Shown: positions 41,159 to 50,431 of the stretch, piece after piece
Layout: each line of letters opens with the position of its first letter
How positions within the stretch are numbered: position 1 is the first letter of the stretch
Source: Streptomyces sp. AC550_RSS872
GTDB taxonomy: Bacteria > Actinomycetota > Actinomycetes > Streptomycetales > Streptomycetaceae
Direction of reading: 5' to 3'
DNA length: 64,000 bases
Assembly: GCF_019049285.1 (NCBI RefSeq)
Contig: NZ_JAGMUL010000006.1
Span: forward strand, 34,139 to 98,138
Notes under the pieces: model-generated
The model's input: the letters and a program-made list of their open reading frames with translations, nothing else
Database searches by the model: none
What the model was told of the DNA's origin: nothing
Translations under genes and position numbers: made by a program

Positions 41159-44100
41159 ATGAAACTCCTCATCACCACCGTCGTCGACGGCGATCCCGCA
41201 AGCCGTCAGGACGTCGTGCTGAGCGCCGATGCCGCCACCCCGGTGCGCGACATCGCCGAGCACCTGGCCCGGCTGCGCGCCGACGACCCGGCATCGACGC
41301 CGGATCAGGCGCCCGTCTGCTACCTGGGCGACGACCCGCTGCCCCCCGGAGCTCCCTTGGCCGGAACGCCCGTGATGGATGGCACCATCATCGGCCTCGG
41401 CTCGCCCGTCCCCCGGTCGTGCGCGGAGTACGGACCCCAGCGCCTCGCCATGCCGCAACCTCAGCGGGTGGACCACTCGCCGGTGGTGGAACTCCAGGTC
41501 GTGGGCGGTCCGGACGCGGGACGGGTGTACGCGCTCGGCGTCGGCACCCACGGCATCGGCCCGCTGGAGGGCTCCGCCGTACCACTTCAGGGCCGTGGCC
41601 TTCCGTCCGAGGGCATACGGATCTCCGTACGCCCGGACGGATCCGCCATCGTCGAGCTGCCGCAGGACGCCGACGCGCGTCTGTCCGTCCCGGAGCCGCC
41701 GGAGCACCGGGGCAGGCCGGACGTCGACCTGCTTCCCCTCGCGGAGCAGGACGAGGAGGACGCGGAGGGCGAGTCGGAAGAGGAGGAGGTCACCGAGACC
41801 GCCGCCCTCCCCGACGGCTGGGAGCCCTGGCCGCTCGGCGGTGAACTCGCCCTCGGCGAGCACCTGCTGCGGCTGACCGAGCCGACGCAGCGGGACGCCG
41901 CGGTGGTGCCGTCCGAGGGCGGCGGAGGACTGGACTACAACCGGCCGCCGCGCATCCTGCCGCACCTAGAACCGGAGCGCTTCCGCCTCCCCGGACCGCC
42001 CGAGCCGCCCAGCCGCAGGCCCATCCCGTTCCTGGTGGCGTTCGCCCCCATGTTCATGGGCCTCGCCATGGTGCTCATCTGGCATTCGTACTACTACCTG
42101 CTCTTCATGTTCATGTCGCCGATGCTGATGGCGGCGAACCACGTCAGCGGGCGGCGCACGGCCCGCAAGGACTTCGAGGAGAAGTCCCGCACCTACCGGC
42201 TGCGCCGGGCCTCGCTGGAGGAGGACGTCCGGCAGAAGGTCGTCACCGAGCAGCGGCTGCGCACCGAGAGTGCGCCCGATCCGGCGATGGCCGGACTGTG
42301 CGGCGTCGGCCCCGGCCGCCGGCTGTGGGAGCGCCGGCGCGGCGACCCCGACCATCTGGCCCTGCGCATCGGTACCGCGAGCCAGCCGTCCCTGCTCGGC
42401 ATCGACGACACGGCGCGCGAGGACAACCACACCTCCGTGCACTGGACCATCCCGGACGCGCCCGTCAGCGTCGACCTCGCACACTGCGGCGTGGTCGGGC
42501 TGGCCGGTGAGACCGGCCCGGTGCAGGCGCTGGCCCGCTGGATGACCGCGCAGGCCGCCGTCCTGCACACACCGCGCGACCTGCGGATCGTCGTCCTCAC
42601 CGACAAGTCGTCCGAGGAGTCCTGGGACTGGGCCCGCTGGCTGCCGCACTCCCGGGACGGTCTGCCCGGATCCCGCGGCGGCGCCGTCGCCCTCATCGGC
42701 AACGACCCGGAGACGGTGGCCAACCGGATCGCCGAGCTGGTGTCCACCCTGCGCACCCGGCAGCGGGCGGCGGAGTCGACCATGAGCAAGGCGCTGCTCA
42801 GCGAACCGGACGTGCTGGTCGTGATGGACGGCGCCCGGCGTCTGCGTGACGTCCCCGGTGTCGTGTCCATCCTCAAGGAAGGCCCTTCCGTACGGATCTT
42901 CCCGCTCTGCCTGGACCACGAGGAGCGGCTCCTGCCCGAGGAGTGCACCGCGGTGGTCCGGTACGAGAACCACCGGCTCACCCTGCGCCGCACCGGCCTG
43001 CCCGCCGTCCCGGACATCCGCCCGGACCTCGTCGAACCGGCTTGGTGCGAGCGCCTGGCGCGGGGCATCGCCCCGATCCACGACGTCACCCCCGACGCCT
43101 CGGAGGGTCTGCCCGACCGGGTCGGCCTGCTCGATCTGCTGGGCCTGCCGGAACCGAGCGGTGAGGCCGTCGCGGCACACTGGGCCGGGCGCCCCGCGTC
43201 CACCGGGGTGCTGCTCGGCGCGGGCTACGACGGTCCGGCCGCCTTCGACCTGGTGAAGGACGGACCGCACGGCCTCGTCGCGGGCACCACGGGATCCGGC
43301 AAGTCGGAACTGCTCCAGACCCTCGTGGCCTCGCTCGCCGCCGTCAACCGGCCCGACGAGCTGACCTTCGTCCTGGTCGACTACAAGGGTGGCAGCGCCT
43401 TCAAGGACTGTGTGCGGCTGCCGCACACCCTCGGCATGGTGACCGACCTCGACAGCCACCTCGTCCAGCGGGCGCTGACCTCGCTGTCGGCCGAGCTGAT
43501 GCGCCGCGAGCACATCCTGGCGGCCGTCGGGGCCAAGGACCTGCCCGAGTACCAGACCATGCGCCGCCGGGACCCCGAACTCCTGCCCGTACCCCGGCTC
43601 GTCATCGTCATCGACGAGTTCGCCACCCTCTACCGGGAGATCCCGGACTTCATCCCGGGCCTGGTGAGCATCGCCCAGCGCGGCCGGTCCCTGGGCATCC
43701 ATCTGATCCTGGCCACCCAGCGTCCGGCCGGTGTGGTGAACGCCGACATCCGCGCCAACACCAACCTGCGGATCGCCCTGCGGGTGACCGACGCCGCCGA
43801 GAGCCAGGACGTCATCGACACCAAGGACGCCGTCAGCATCTCCCCGAGCACCCCCGGCCGGGCTCTGGCCCGCCTCGGGCACGGCACGGTCGTACCGTTC
43901 CAGACCGCGTACTCCGGGGCCGTCCGGCCGGGAGCGGAGCCGGCTCGGCAGCCGCAGCGGGCGACCGAGGCCGGGGCTCCCCGGATCTCGGGTACCGAAC
44001 TGCCGTGGCAGCGCCTCGGCCGCGCCGTCGGAATGCCGAGCCTCGAAGCCGAGCCCACCGTCTCCGCCGTGGACGACGGCTCCCCCACCGACCTCAACGC

Positions 44101-45748
44101 GCTGGTCGACGCGTTGCGCGAGGCGGCGGAACTCACCGAGTGCGCCCCGCAGCCCAGCCCGTGGCTGCCCCCGCTCGGCCACTGCGTGCTGGTCGACGAC
44201 CTGCCGCAGCCCGAGCCGACCGGCGACGCCCGTCTGGCTCCGGTGCCCTGGGCACTGTCGGACCTGCCCGGCGCCCAGGCGCAGGAGCCGGTGCTGCTGG
44301 ACCTCGCCACCTTCGGCCACCTGTATGTCATCGGCATCCCGCGCTCCGGCCGGTCGCAGGTGCTGCGGACCATGGCCGGGGCGCTGGCCCGCGCCCACAC
44401 CGCCGCGGACGTGCATCTGTACGGCATCGATTTCGCGGGCGGCGCGCTGTCGGCCCTGGGCGTGCTGCCGCACTGCGGCGCGGTCGTACCGCGCGGCGAC
44501 ACCGAGCGGCTGGAGCGACTGCTCACCCGACTCGACGCCGAACTGCACCGCCGCCAGGAGCTGCTGACCCAGCATCACGCGGCGAACCTCTCGGAACTCC
44601 GCGAGATCGTCCCCGCCTCTTCCCGCCCGGCGCACGTGCTGCTGTACATCGACGGCTGGGACGCGATGGTCGACCTCGTCGCCGAACACAACGGCGGTCG
44701 GCAGATGGACCAGTTGAACCGTCTGCTCAGGGAGGGCGCCGCCTCGGGTCTGCATGTCGTGGCCACGTCCGAGCGGGCCCTGCTGGCCGGGCGGGCCACC
44801 GCGCTCAACGACAACAAACTGCTGCTGCGGCTCAACGACCGCAGCGACTACCACGCCGTCGGGATGCGCTCCCGCGACCTGCCCGACGTGATCAGGCCCG
44901 GACAGGGCTGGACCTCAGACGGGACCGAGATCCAGGTGGCGTTGCTCGCACCCGGGGCGACCGGTCAGGAGCAGGCGGAGGCGCTGCGTGCCATCGGCAC
45001 CGAGGCGACCCGCCGCGACGCCGGGCTGCCCGCCGCCCGCCGGCCCGTGCGGATCGGCACGCTGCCGGCGAAGGTGGCGTTCACGGAGGCGTACGAGAAG
45101 GTGGCCGAGGAGCTGCGCCGGCCCATGTGGGGCCTGCTGGGGCTGGGCGGCGACGACGTCGCACCGGTCGGGGTGGACTTCGCGGGCTCCTCGCCGACGT
45201 TCGTGGTCGCCGGGCCGCCCGGCTCCGGCCGCAGCACCGCGTTGGCTAGCCTGGCGGTCTCCCTGCTCGCCTCCGGCACCCGGCTCGTCGTCCTCACGCC
45301 ACGGGAGTCGCCGCTGCGTGCGCTGAACGGTCATCCGGGCGTGCGCCTGCTCACCGCGCCGTCCCCCACCGCACAGGACTTCGCCGCCGCACTGGGCAGC
45401 GGCGGCGAGCCCCGCGTGGTGCTCGTCGACGACGCCGACCTGCTGATCATGCCGGCGATCGACCAGGACCTGCGCGCTCTGGTCGAGTCCGGCCGGGATC
45501 GCGGCATCGGCGTGGTCGCCGGTGTCACCGGGGAGACGATGGCGGGTGCCATGGGCTGGCTCAGTGCCCTCAAGCGGCACCGCCGGGGCATGCTCCTCGA
45601 CCCCCAGAGCGTGATGGAGGGCGACATCCTGGGCGTGCGCCTGACCCAGGCTCAGCTGCGCACCCGCAGGCCGGGCCGGGGGCTGACAGTCGACCCGCGC
45701 TCCGGAGAGATGATCAACGTGCAGATCCCCGAGACGACACTCGACTGA
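41159..45748 (+). CDS. eccC: Type VII secretion EccC/EssC-like FtsK-SpoIIIE ATPase
   Basis: A 1529-aa membrane ATPase that would power Esx-type export. Layout: beta-rich N-terminus (1-240) resembling the FHA/YukD-like head of EssC, with an acidic linker at about 198-212; two TM helices (about 288-330); then three FtsK modules. Module 1 has Walker A GTTGSGKS (709-716, K715), VDYKGGSAF and Walker B VIVIDEF (D819-E820). Modules 2 and 3 have degenerate P-loops, GIPRSGRS (1059-1066) and GPPGSGRS (1352-1359), with arginine replacing the lysine. EccC enzymes commonly keep only the first site fully active. GGGGAG precedes the ATG. The 3' end overlaps the convergent collagenase gene by 35 bp. Confidence 0.85.
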   Translation: MKLLITTVVDGDPASRQDVVLSADAATPVRDIAEHLARLRADDPASTPDQAPVCYLGDDPLPPGAPLAGTPVMDGTIIGLGSPVPRSCAEYGPQRLAMPQPQRVDHSPVVELQVVGGPDAGRVYALGVGTHGIGPLEGSAVPLQGRGLPSEGIRISVRPDGSAIVELPQDADARLSVPEPPEHRGRPDVDLLPLAEQDEEDAEGESEEEEVTETAALPDGWEPWPLGGELALGEHLLRLTEPTQRDAAVVPSEGGGGLDYNRPPRILPHLEPERFRLPGPPEPPSRRPIPFLVAFAPMFMGLAMVLIWHSYYYLLFMFMSPMLMAANHVSGRRTARKDFEEKSRTYRLRRASLEEDVRQKVVTEQRLRTESAPDPAMAGLCGVGPGRRLWERRRGDPDHLALRIGTASQPSLLGIDDTAREDNHTSVHWTIPDAPVSVDLAHCGVVGLAGETGPVQALARWMTAQAAVLHTPRDLRIVVLTDKSSEESWDWARWLPHSRDGLPGSRGGAVALIGNDPETVANRIAELVSTLRTRQRAAESTMSKALLSEPDVLVVMDGARRLRDVPGVVSILKEGPSVRIFPLCLDHEERLLPEECTAVVRYENHRLTLRRTGLPAVPDIRPDLVEPAWCERLARGIAPIHDVTPDASEGLPDRVGLLDLLGLPEPSGEAVAAHWAGRPASTGVLLGAGYDGPAAFDLVKDGPHGLVAGTTGSGKSELLQTLVASLAAVNRPDELTFVLVDYKGGSAFKDCVRLPHTLGMVTDLDSHLVQRALTSLSAELMRREHILAAVGAKDLPEYQTMRRRDPELLPVPRLVIVIDEFATLYREIPDFIPGLVSIAQRGRSLGIHLILATQRPAGVVNADIRANTNLRIALRVTDAAESQDVIDTKDAVSISPSTPGRALARLGHGTVVPFQTAYSGAVRPGAEPARQPQRATEAGAPRISGTELPWQRLGRAVGMPSLEAEPTVSAVDDGSPTDLNALVDALREAAELTECAPQPSPWLPPLGHCVLVDDLPQPEPTGDARLAPVPWALSDLPGAQAQEPVLLDLATFGHLYVIGIPRSGRSQVLRTMAGALARAHTAADVHLYGIDFAGGALSALGVLPHCGAVVPRGDTERLERLLTRLDAELHRRQELLTQHHAANLSELREIVPASSRPAHVLLYIDGWDAMVDLVAEHNGGRQMDQLNRLLREGAASGLHVVATSERALLAGRATALNDNKLLLRLNDRSDYHAVGMRSRDLPDVIRPGQGWTSDGTEIQVALLAPGATGQEQAEALRAIGTEATRRDAGLPAARRPVRIGTLPAKVAFTEAYEKVAEELRRPMWGLLGLGGDDVAPVGVDFAGSSPTFVVAGPPGSGRSTALASLAVSLLASGTRLVVLTPRESPLRALNGHPGVRLLTAPSPTAQDFAAALGSGGEPRVVLVDDADLLIMPAIDQDLRALVESGRDRGIGVVAGVTGETMAGAMGWLSALKRHRRGMLLDPQSVMEGDILGVRLTQAQLRTRRPGRGLTVDPRSGEMINVQIPETTLD

Positions 45749-47666
45749 CGGCCGGCGCCGCCGCGCAGGCACCGGCGGCGCACTCCGTCAGCCACTGGTC
45801 GAAGTCGGCGTCGTAGCGGGTGCCGATGTCTGTGGCGTAGACCGCGTGGCCGCCCGCGTAGTCGCCGACGCGGAAGCGGGCGAGCATGCGGTCGATGTCG
45901 GCCGGGTGCTTCTCGACCATGTAGCGGACGGCGAGGTATCCCCACGGGTAGGTGCGGGTCACGTCGCTGTTGGCGTACGTGTTCTGGAAGAGGGTGCTCA
46001 GCTTGTACGTGTGCTTGCCCGCCTCCGTGACCGCCTGGTCGTTGGTGATACGGCGGTAGCCGTAGGAGACGTACTCGGCCACGCCCTCGATCCACCACAC
46101 GTCCGGCACCGATGTCTGCTGGGCGAAGTCGCCCTTCATGTTGTGGACGGCGTCGAGGTAGTGCATGTACTCGTGGTTGAGGTTCCAGATCCTGGCGGCG
46201 TGCCCGGTGTCCTGGCTCTTCTGGTACATGACCGCGAAGGGCTTGTTGGCGGGGTCCGTCGGGTCGTCGATCACGGTCATGCCGCCGTTGTCCGTGCTGA
46301 TGCCGAAGATCGCTCCGGCGTACGTCCGGTAGTCCTGGGCGCTGGCGAAGACGGCGAGGTCGAGGGTCGACAGGTACTGGCCCGGGATGGGTCCGTCGTC
46401 CTTGACGAGGTCGTGGGCGTACGCGTCCTGGCCCAGCAGGCTGGCGCACGCCGCGGCGAGGTCGGACGAGGTGAGCGACTGGGCCCGAAGGGTGCGGGTG
46501 GCGTCGCAGGCGTGGGTGATCGGCAGGGCCGCGCGCGTCAGCTGGCCCGTCAGGTCGCAGACGCCGTAGTAGGAGCAGTTGGCGCGGTCGTAGTACTCGG
46601 CCTGCGTCGCCACGGCCACCCACAGGCCGGCCGTGGGACCGGTGATGCGGGAGGCGTCCAGCAGGTTCTTGGTCAGGGGCCGGACGGTGGTCCGCAGGGC
46701 GGGGTGTTCGACGTAACGGGCCAGGTTCATCCCGGCGTTGGACGCCAGGTAGGCCCGGTCCGTGGCGAGGAGGTCCAGGTGGTCGAGCGCGAACCGGTGG
46801 AGGGTCCGGACGACGGACGGGTCGGCGGCGACGGCTCTGACGTAGGCCGCGTTCCAGTTGCCGCGCCACAGCGGGGTGTAGACGGCGTTGACGGCCGCCA
46901 GCATGCTGCGGATGGCGTCGTACGAGCTGTTGTATCCGGTCAGTATCCGCCGGTAGACCGTCAGATACCGGGCCTGCTGGTCGGCGCTGTCGGTGAGGAC
47001 GACGACCTCGCTCAGCACGTCGCCGTTGGCCGCGGTGACGTCCCTGGAGCGCGGGCGGGCGAAGAAGGTGTCCAGGCCGCGTGTGGTGTTCCGGGACAGT
47101 GATGTGCCGTACGGGCCCACGTCGTCCGGGTGGTTGAACTGCACGTAGTAGCCGGCTCGCAGGAAGAGCACGAGCTGCCAGACACGGGACGAGTTGTCGC
47201 CGGTGTAGCGCTGTGCCGTGCGGGTGAACGCCTGGGCCACGGTGACCATTTGGGACTCACGGAAGACGGCGCGGGCGTCCGTGCCGGTGACCGCGAACAG
47301 GCTGTTGACGCAGTCCGTCGTCGAGGCCTTGACGAAGGCCACGAGTGCGGCGCCGGTTCTGCTGCCGAAGTCGGACGGACTGCACGGGGCCGCCTTCGGG
47401 GCGGCCCCCGCGTGCGGACGGGTGGGCGGGCGCGTCGGTGTCAGGGGCGGCAGGGTGGCCGGGGTGCGCGGCCGGTCCCGTACGACGGAGGGGGTGTCGG
47501 TGGTCGGGCCGGTCGGTGGTGGGGGCGTCTTGGCGGACGCCGTGGTGGTCGGGCCGGACTCGGCCGATGGTCTCGCGAGCGCGGGCGTCGACAGCAGTCC
47601 GGAGACGGTGACGCATACGGCGAGCGCGGCGGCCACGCGTCCGGGCAGCACGGAGCGGTAGCGCAT
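45714..47666 (-). CDS. Secreted M9 collagenase-type metallopeptidase
   Basis: A 650-aa secreted zinc protease. Signal peptide 1-31 (RYRSVLPGRVAAALAVCVTV, cut near ALA), a Pro/Thr-rich linker (about 35-90), the M9 activator domain (about 95-400) and the peptidase domain with HEYMH (498-502) and glutamate ligand in WWIEGVAEY (E527), spaced as in clostridial collagenases. No C-terminal PKD or CBM domain, so it is a compact member. GGAGG lies 7 nt before ATG 47666. Cleaves collagen or gelatin-like substrates outside the cell. Confidence 0.88.
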   Translation of the reverse strand: MRYRSVLPGRVAAALAVCVTVSGLLSTPALARPSAESGPTTTASAKTPPPPTGPTTDTPSVVRDRPRTPATLPPLTPTRPPTRPHAGAAPKAAPCSPSDFGSRTGAALVAFVKASTTDCVNSLFAVTGTDARAVFRESQMVTVAQAFTRTAQRYTGDNSSRVWQLVLFLRAGYYVQFNHPDDVGPYGTSLSRNTTRGLDTFFARPRSRDVTAANGDVLSEVVVLTDSADQQARYLTVYRRILTGYNSSYDAIRSMLAAVNAVYTPLWRGNWNAAYVRAVAADPSVVRTLHRFALDHLDLLATDRAYLASNAGMNLARYVEHPALRTTVRPLTKNLLDASRITGPTAGLWVAVATQAEYYDRANCSYYGVCDLTGQLTRAALPITHACDATRTLRAQSLTSSDLAAACASLLGQDAYAHDLVKDDGPIPGQYLSTLDLAVFASAQDYRTYAGAIFGISTDNGGMTVIDDPTDPANKPFAVMYQKSQDTGHAARIWNLNHEYMHYLDAVHNMKGDFAQQTSVPDVWWIEGVAEYVSYGYRRITNDQAVTEAGKHTYKLSTLFQNTYANSDVTRTYPWGYLAVRYMVEKHPADIDRMLARFRVGDYAGGHAVYATDIGTRYDADFDQWLTECAAGACAAAPAVSRVSSRGSAR

Positions 47667-47802
47667 CTGGTGTCCTCCACGGATGGATGCGCCTCGGTTG
47701 GGGTGCTGAGGCGTGTGAGGCACTGTCTCAACGCCCGGCTCCCCCAACAATGGCGTGTGACATAGCACATTGCGCCGCGGAGCCATAACGCCCGGGCGTC
47801 GC

Positions 47803-48762
47803 CTACGTCTTGGGCACGCTCCAGGTGCGTTCCGCCCAGTTCCTCAAGTGCGGGGATCGCGCGGCGAGTTGGCGGTAGGCGACGGTGGCGGAATGCAGCA
47901 GCGTCTCGGCCGTCTCCTCGGTCACCGTGTCGCGCCGCCAGGCCAGCACATAACGGCACCACAGCGGCGTACCGATCAGCGGTTTGACGACGACCTGCGG
48001 GATCGGCCGCGTCGTCGCCTGGACGACGGCCACACCGAGGCCGTCGGCGATCATCCCCTGCAACTCCAGCCGGTCGCCCAGGAACTCGTGCACCGCCGAC
48101 GGCGTGAAGCCGGCCGCCGCACAGGCCGCGTAGAAGACGCCGGGCCATCCGGCCCCGTCGTCCGGCGTCAGGAACCAGGCCTCATCGGCCAGTTCGGCGA
48201 GGGGGACCTGAGCGCGGCGCGCGAGCGGGTGGCGGGACGACAGGGCGACGAAGTTCGGTTCGGTGACGATCCCCCGGTGGTCCACCGCGTCCGAGTGCTC
48301 CAGCTCCCGCCCCGGGTAGTCCGCGGCGATGGCCGCGTCCACCGTGCCCTCCTCCAGCAGTTCGACGATCCGTGAGGAGGCGTACACGCTGCTCACCGCG
48401 AGCGAGACCTCCGGAAGCCGGGCGCGGGCCCCCGACATCATGCCCACGAGCATCGGCGAGTTCGTCGCCGCCACCCGCAGGGTCCGACGCGCCGGCCTCG
48501 AGCCGGGAGCCTGGCGGCGTCCGATCGCGGCGGCACGGGCCAGGACGTCACGGGCCTGGGTGACGACCTCGACGCCGTACGGGGTGGGCCGCACCCCGGC
48601 CGGTCCGCGCTCGAAGAGCGGCTCGCCGAAGTGCCCTTCGATGCGCCGGAGTTGGGTGCTCACGGCGGGCTGCGTGTACCCGAGGTCCGCAGCGGCGCGC
48701 CCCACGCTCCCCGCGTCGGCGACGGCACACAGCACGCGCAGATGGCGCAGCTCCAGCTCCAC
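47803..48762 (-). CDS. LysR-family transcriptional regulator
   Basis: A 319-aa LysR protein with an N-terminal HTH (residues 3-62: LRHLRVLCAVADAGSVGRAAADLGYTQPAVSTQL) and a substrate-binding-like effector domain (about 93-300). The GTG start at 48762 fits the family's usual position directly before the first helix. It is divergent from the GAPDH gene across 136 nt, so it may regulate that gene or itself; the spacer contains an unusually AT-rich patch (48780-48803). Confidence 0.85.
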   Translation of the reverse strand: MELELRHLRVLCAVADAGSVGRAAADLGYTQPAVSTQLRRIEGHFGEPLFERGPAGVRPTPYGVEVVTQARDVLARAAAIGRRQAPGSRPARRTLRVAATNSPMLVGMMSGARARLPEVSLAVSSVYASSRIVELLEEGTVDAAIAADYPGRELEHSDAVDHRGIVTEPNFVALSSRHPLARRAQVPLAELADEAWFLTPDDGAGWPGVFYAACAAAGFTPSAVHEFLGDRLELQGMIADGLGVAVVQATTRPIPQVVVKPLIGTPLWCRYVLAWRRDTVTEETAETLLHSATVAYRQLAARSPHLRNWAERTWSVPKT

Positions 48763-48898
48763 CGTTCACTCCCCCAATCCACATTTAAAGCAAACACTCT
48801 CAATACCGGTCATCTCGCCCTACGTGTGACCCCCCTGTGAACACCCGTCGCACCGCATGGTTAGCATATGAGCGCCACCTAGCTCGAAAGATAGGCCC

Positions 48899-50344
48899 GT
48901 GACTGTCAACGACGACTCGTTCACCAACTGGAAGATCCGCGAGGAGATCGCGGAGTCGATGATCCCGCTCATCGGGAAGCTGCACCGGGAGCGGGACGTC
49001 ACCGTCCTTCTCCACAGCCGCTCCCTGGTGAACAAGTCGGTGGTCAGCATCCTGAAGACGCACCGGTTCGCCCGGCAGATCGCGGGTGAGGAGCTCTCGG
49101 TCACCGAGACGCTGCCGTTCCTCCAGGCGCTCACCGCGCTGGACCTCGGCCCGTCGCAGATCGACATCGGCATGCTGGCCGCGACGTACAAGAGCGACGA
49201 CCGCGGCCTTTCCGTCGAGGCGTTCACCGCCGAGGCCGTCGCCGGGGCCACCGGCGCCAACAAGATCGAGGGTGGCGAGGGACGTGACGTCGTCCTCTAC
49301 GGCTTCGGCCGCATCGGCCGTCTCGTGGCCCGTCTGCTGATCGAGAAGTCCGGCTCCGGCAACGGCCTGCGGCTGCGCGCCATCGTCGTGCGCGGCGGCG
49401 GCGAGCAGGACATCGTCAAGCGCGCCTCGCTGCTGCGCCGCGACTCCATCCACGGCCAGTTCCAGGGCACGATCACGGTCGACGAGGCCAACAGCACGAT
49501 CAACGCCAACGGCAACGCGATCAAGGTGATCTACGCGGGCGACCCGAGCGAGGTCGACTACACGGCGTACGGCATCAAGAACGCCATCCTGATCGACAAC
49601 ACCGGCAAGTGGCGCGACCGCGAGGGCCTGTCCACGCACCTGCGTCCCGGCATCGACAAGGTCGTCCTGACCGCGCCGGGCAAGGGCGACGTCCCCAACA
49701 TCGTGCACGGCGTCAACCACGACACCCTCAAGCCGGACGAGCAGATCCTGTCCTGCGCGTCCTGCACCACCAACGCCATAGTCCCCCCGCTGAAGGCGAT
49801 GGACGACGAGTACGGCGTCCTGCGCGGCCACGTGGAGACCGTCCACTCGTTCACCAACGACCAGAACCTGCTGGACAACTACCACAAGTCCGAGCGCCGC
49901 GGCCGTAGCGCGCCGCTGAACATGGTCATCACCGAGACCGGCGCCGCCTCGGCCGTCGCCAAGGCGCTCCCGGACCTCAAGGCGAGGATCACCGGCAGCT
50001 CCATCCGCGTCCCGGTCCCGGACGTCTCCATCGCGATCCTCAACCTCCAGCTGGCCCGCGAGACCAGCCGCGAGGAGGTCCTCGACCACCTGCGCGACGT
50101 GTCGCTGACCTCGCCGCTGCGCCGCCAGATCGACTTCATCACGGCGCCCGACGCGGTCTCGAGCGACTTCATCGGCTCGCGTCACGCCTCGATCGTCGAC
50201 GCCGGCGCGCTGAAGGTGGAAGGCGACAACGCGATCCTCTACCTCTGGTACGACAACGAGTTCGGCTACTCCTGCCAGGTCATCCGCGTCGTCCAGCACG
50301 TCTCCGGGGTGGAGTACCCGACCTTCCCGGCGCCGGCGGTCTGA
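48899..50344 (+). CDS. gap: Glyceraldehyde-3-phosphate dehydrogenase, long form
   Basis: A 481-aa GAPDH, about 140 residues longer than the classical enzyme. The first 125 residues are a helical extension unrelated to the NAD fold; then comes the Rossmann motif GFGRIGR (135-141), catalytic SCASCTTN (C289) and the C-terminal WYDNEFGYSCQV. Long-form actinobacterial GAPDHs of this type exist alongside the glycolytic one; a gluconeogenic or condition-specific role is inferred. GTG start at 48899; a poor ribosome-binding site (GATAGG) is near. It is not clustered with pgk or tpi. Confidence 0.9.
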   Translation: MTVNDDSFTNWKIREEIAESMIPLIGKLHRERDVTVLLHSRSLVNKSVVSILKTHRFARQIAGEELSVTETLPFLQALTALDLGPSQIDIGMLAATYKSDDRGLSVEAFTAEAVAGATGANKIEGGEGRDVVLYGFGRIGRLVARLLIEKSGSGNGLRLRAIVVRGGGEQDIVKRASLLRRDSIHGQFQGTITVDEANSTINANGNAIKVIYAGDPSEVDYTAYGIKNAILIDNTGKWRDREGLSTHLRPGIDKVVLTAPGKGDVPNIVHGVNHDTLKPDEQILSCASCTTNAIVPPLKAMDDEYGVLRGHVETVHSFTNDQNLLDNYHKSERRGRSAPLNMVITETGAASAVAKALPDLKARITGSSIRVPVPDVSIAILNLQLARETSREEVLDHLRDVSLTSPLRRQIDFITAPDAVSSDFIGSRHASIVDAGALKVEGDNAILYLWYDNEFGYSCQVIRVVQHVSGVEYPTFPAPAV

Positions 50345-50356
50345 TCCCGCCCGGCC

Positions 50357-50406
50357 AACGCCGACCCGTCTGCCGGCAATGCGGTGCCGACAGCCGGGTC
50401 GGCGTT
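50357..50406. terminator. Bidirectional terminator between gap and the ThDP-enzyme gene
   Basis: A 12-bp stem (50357-50368 with 50395-50406); the loop folds again as CGGCA/TGCCG. Followed on plus by CGGCTTTCCCCCC. Located between two convergent genes. Confidence 0.7.
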
Positions 50407-50431
50407 CGGCTTTCCCCCCTTCCTCGCCTGC

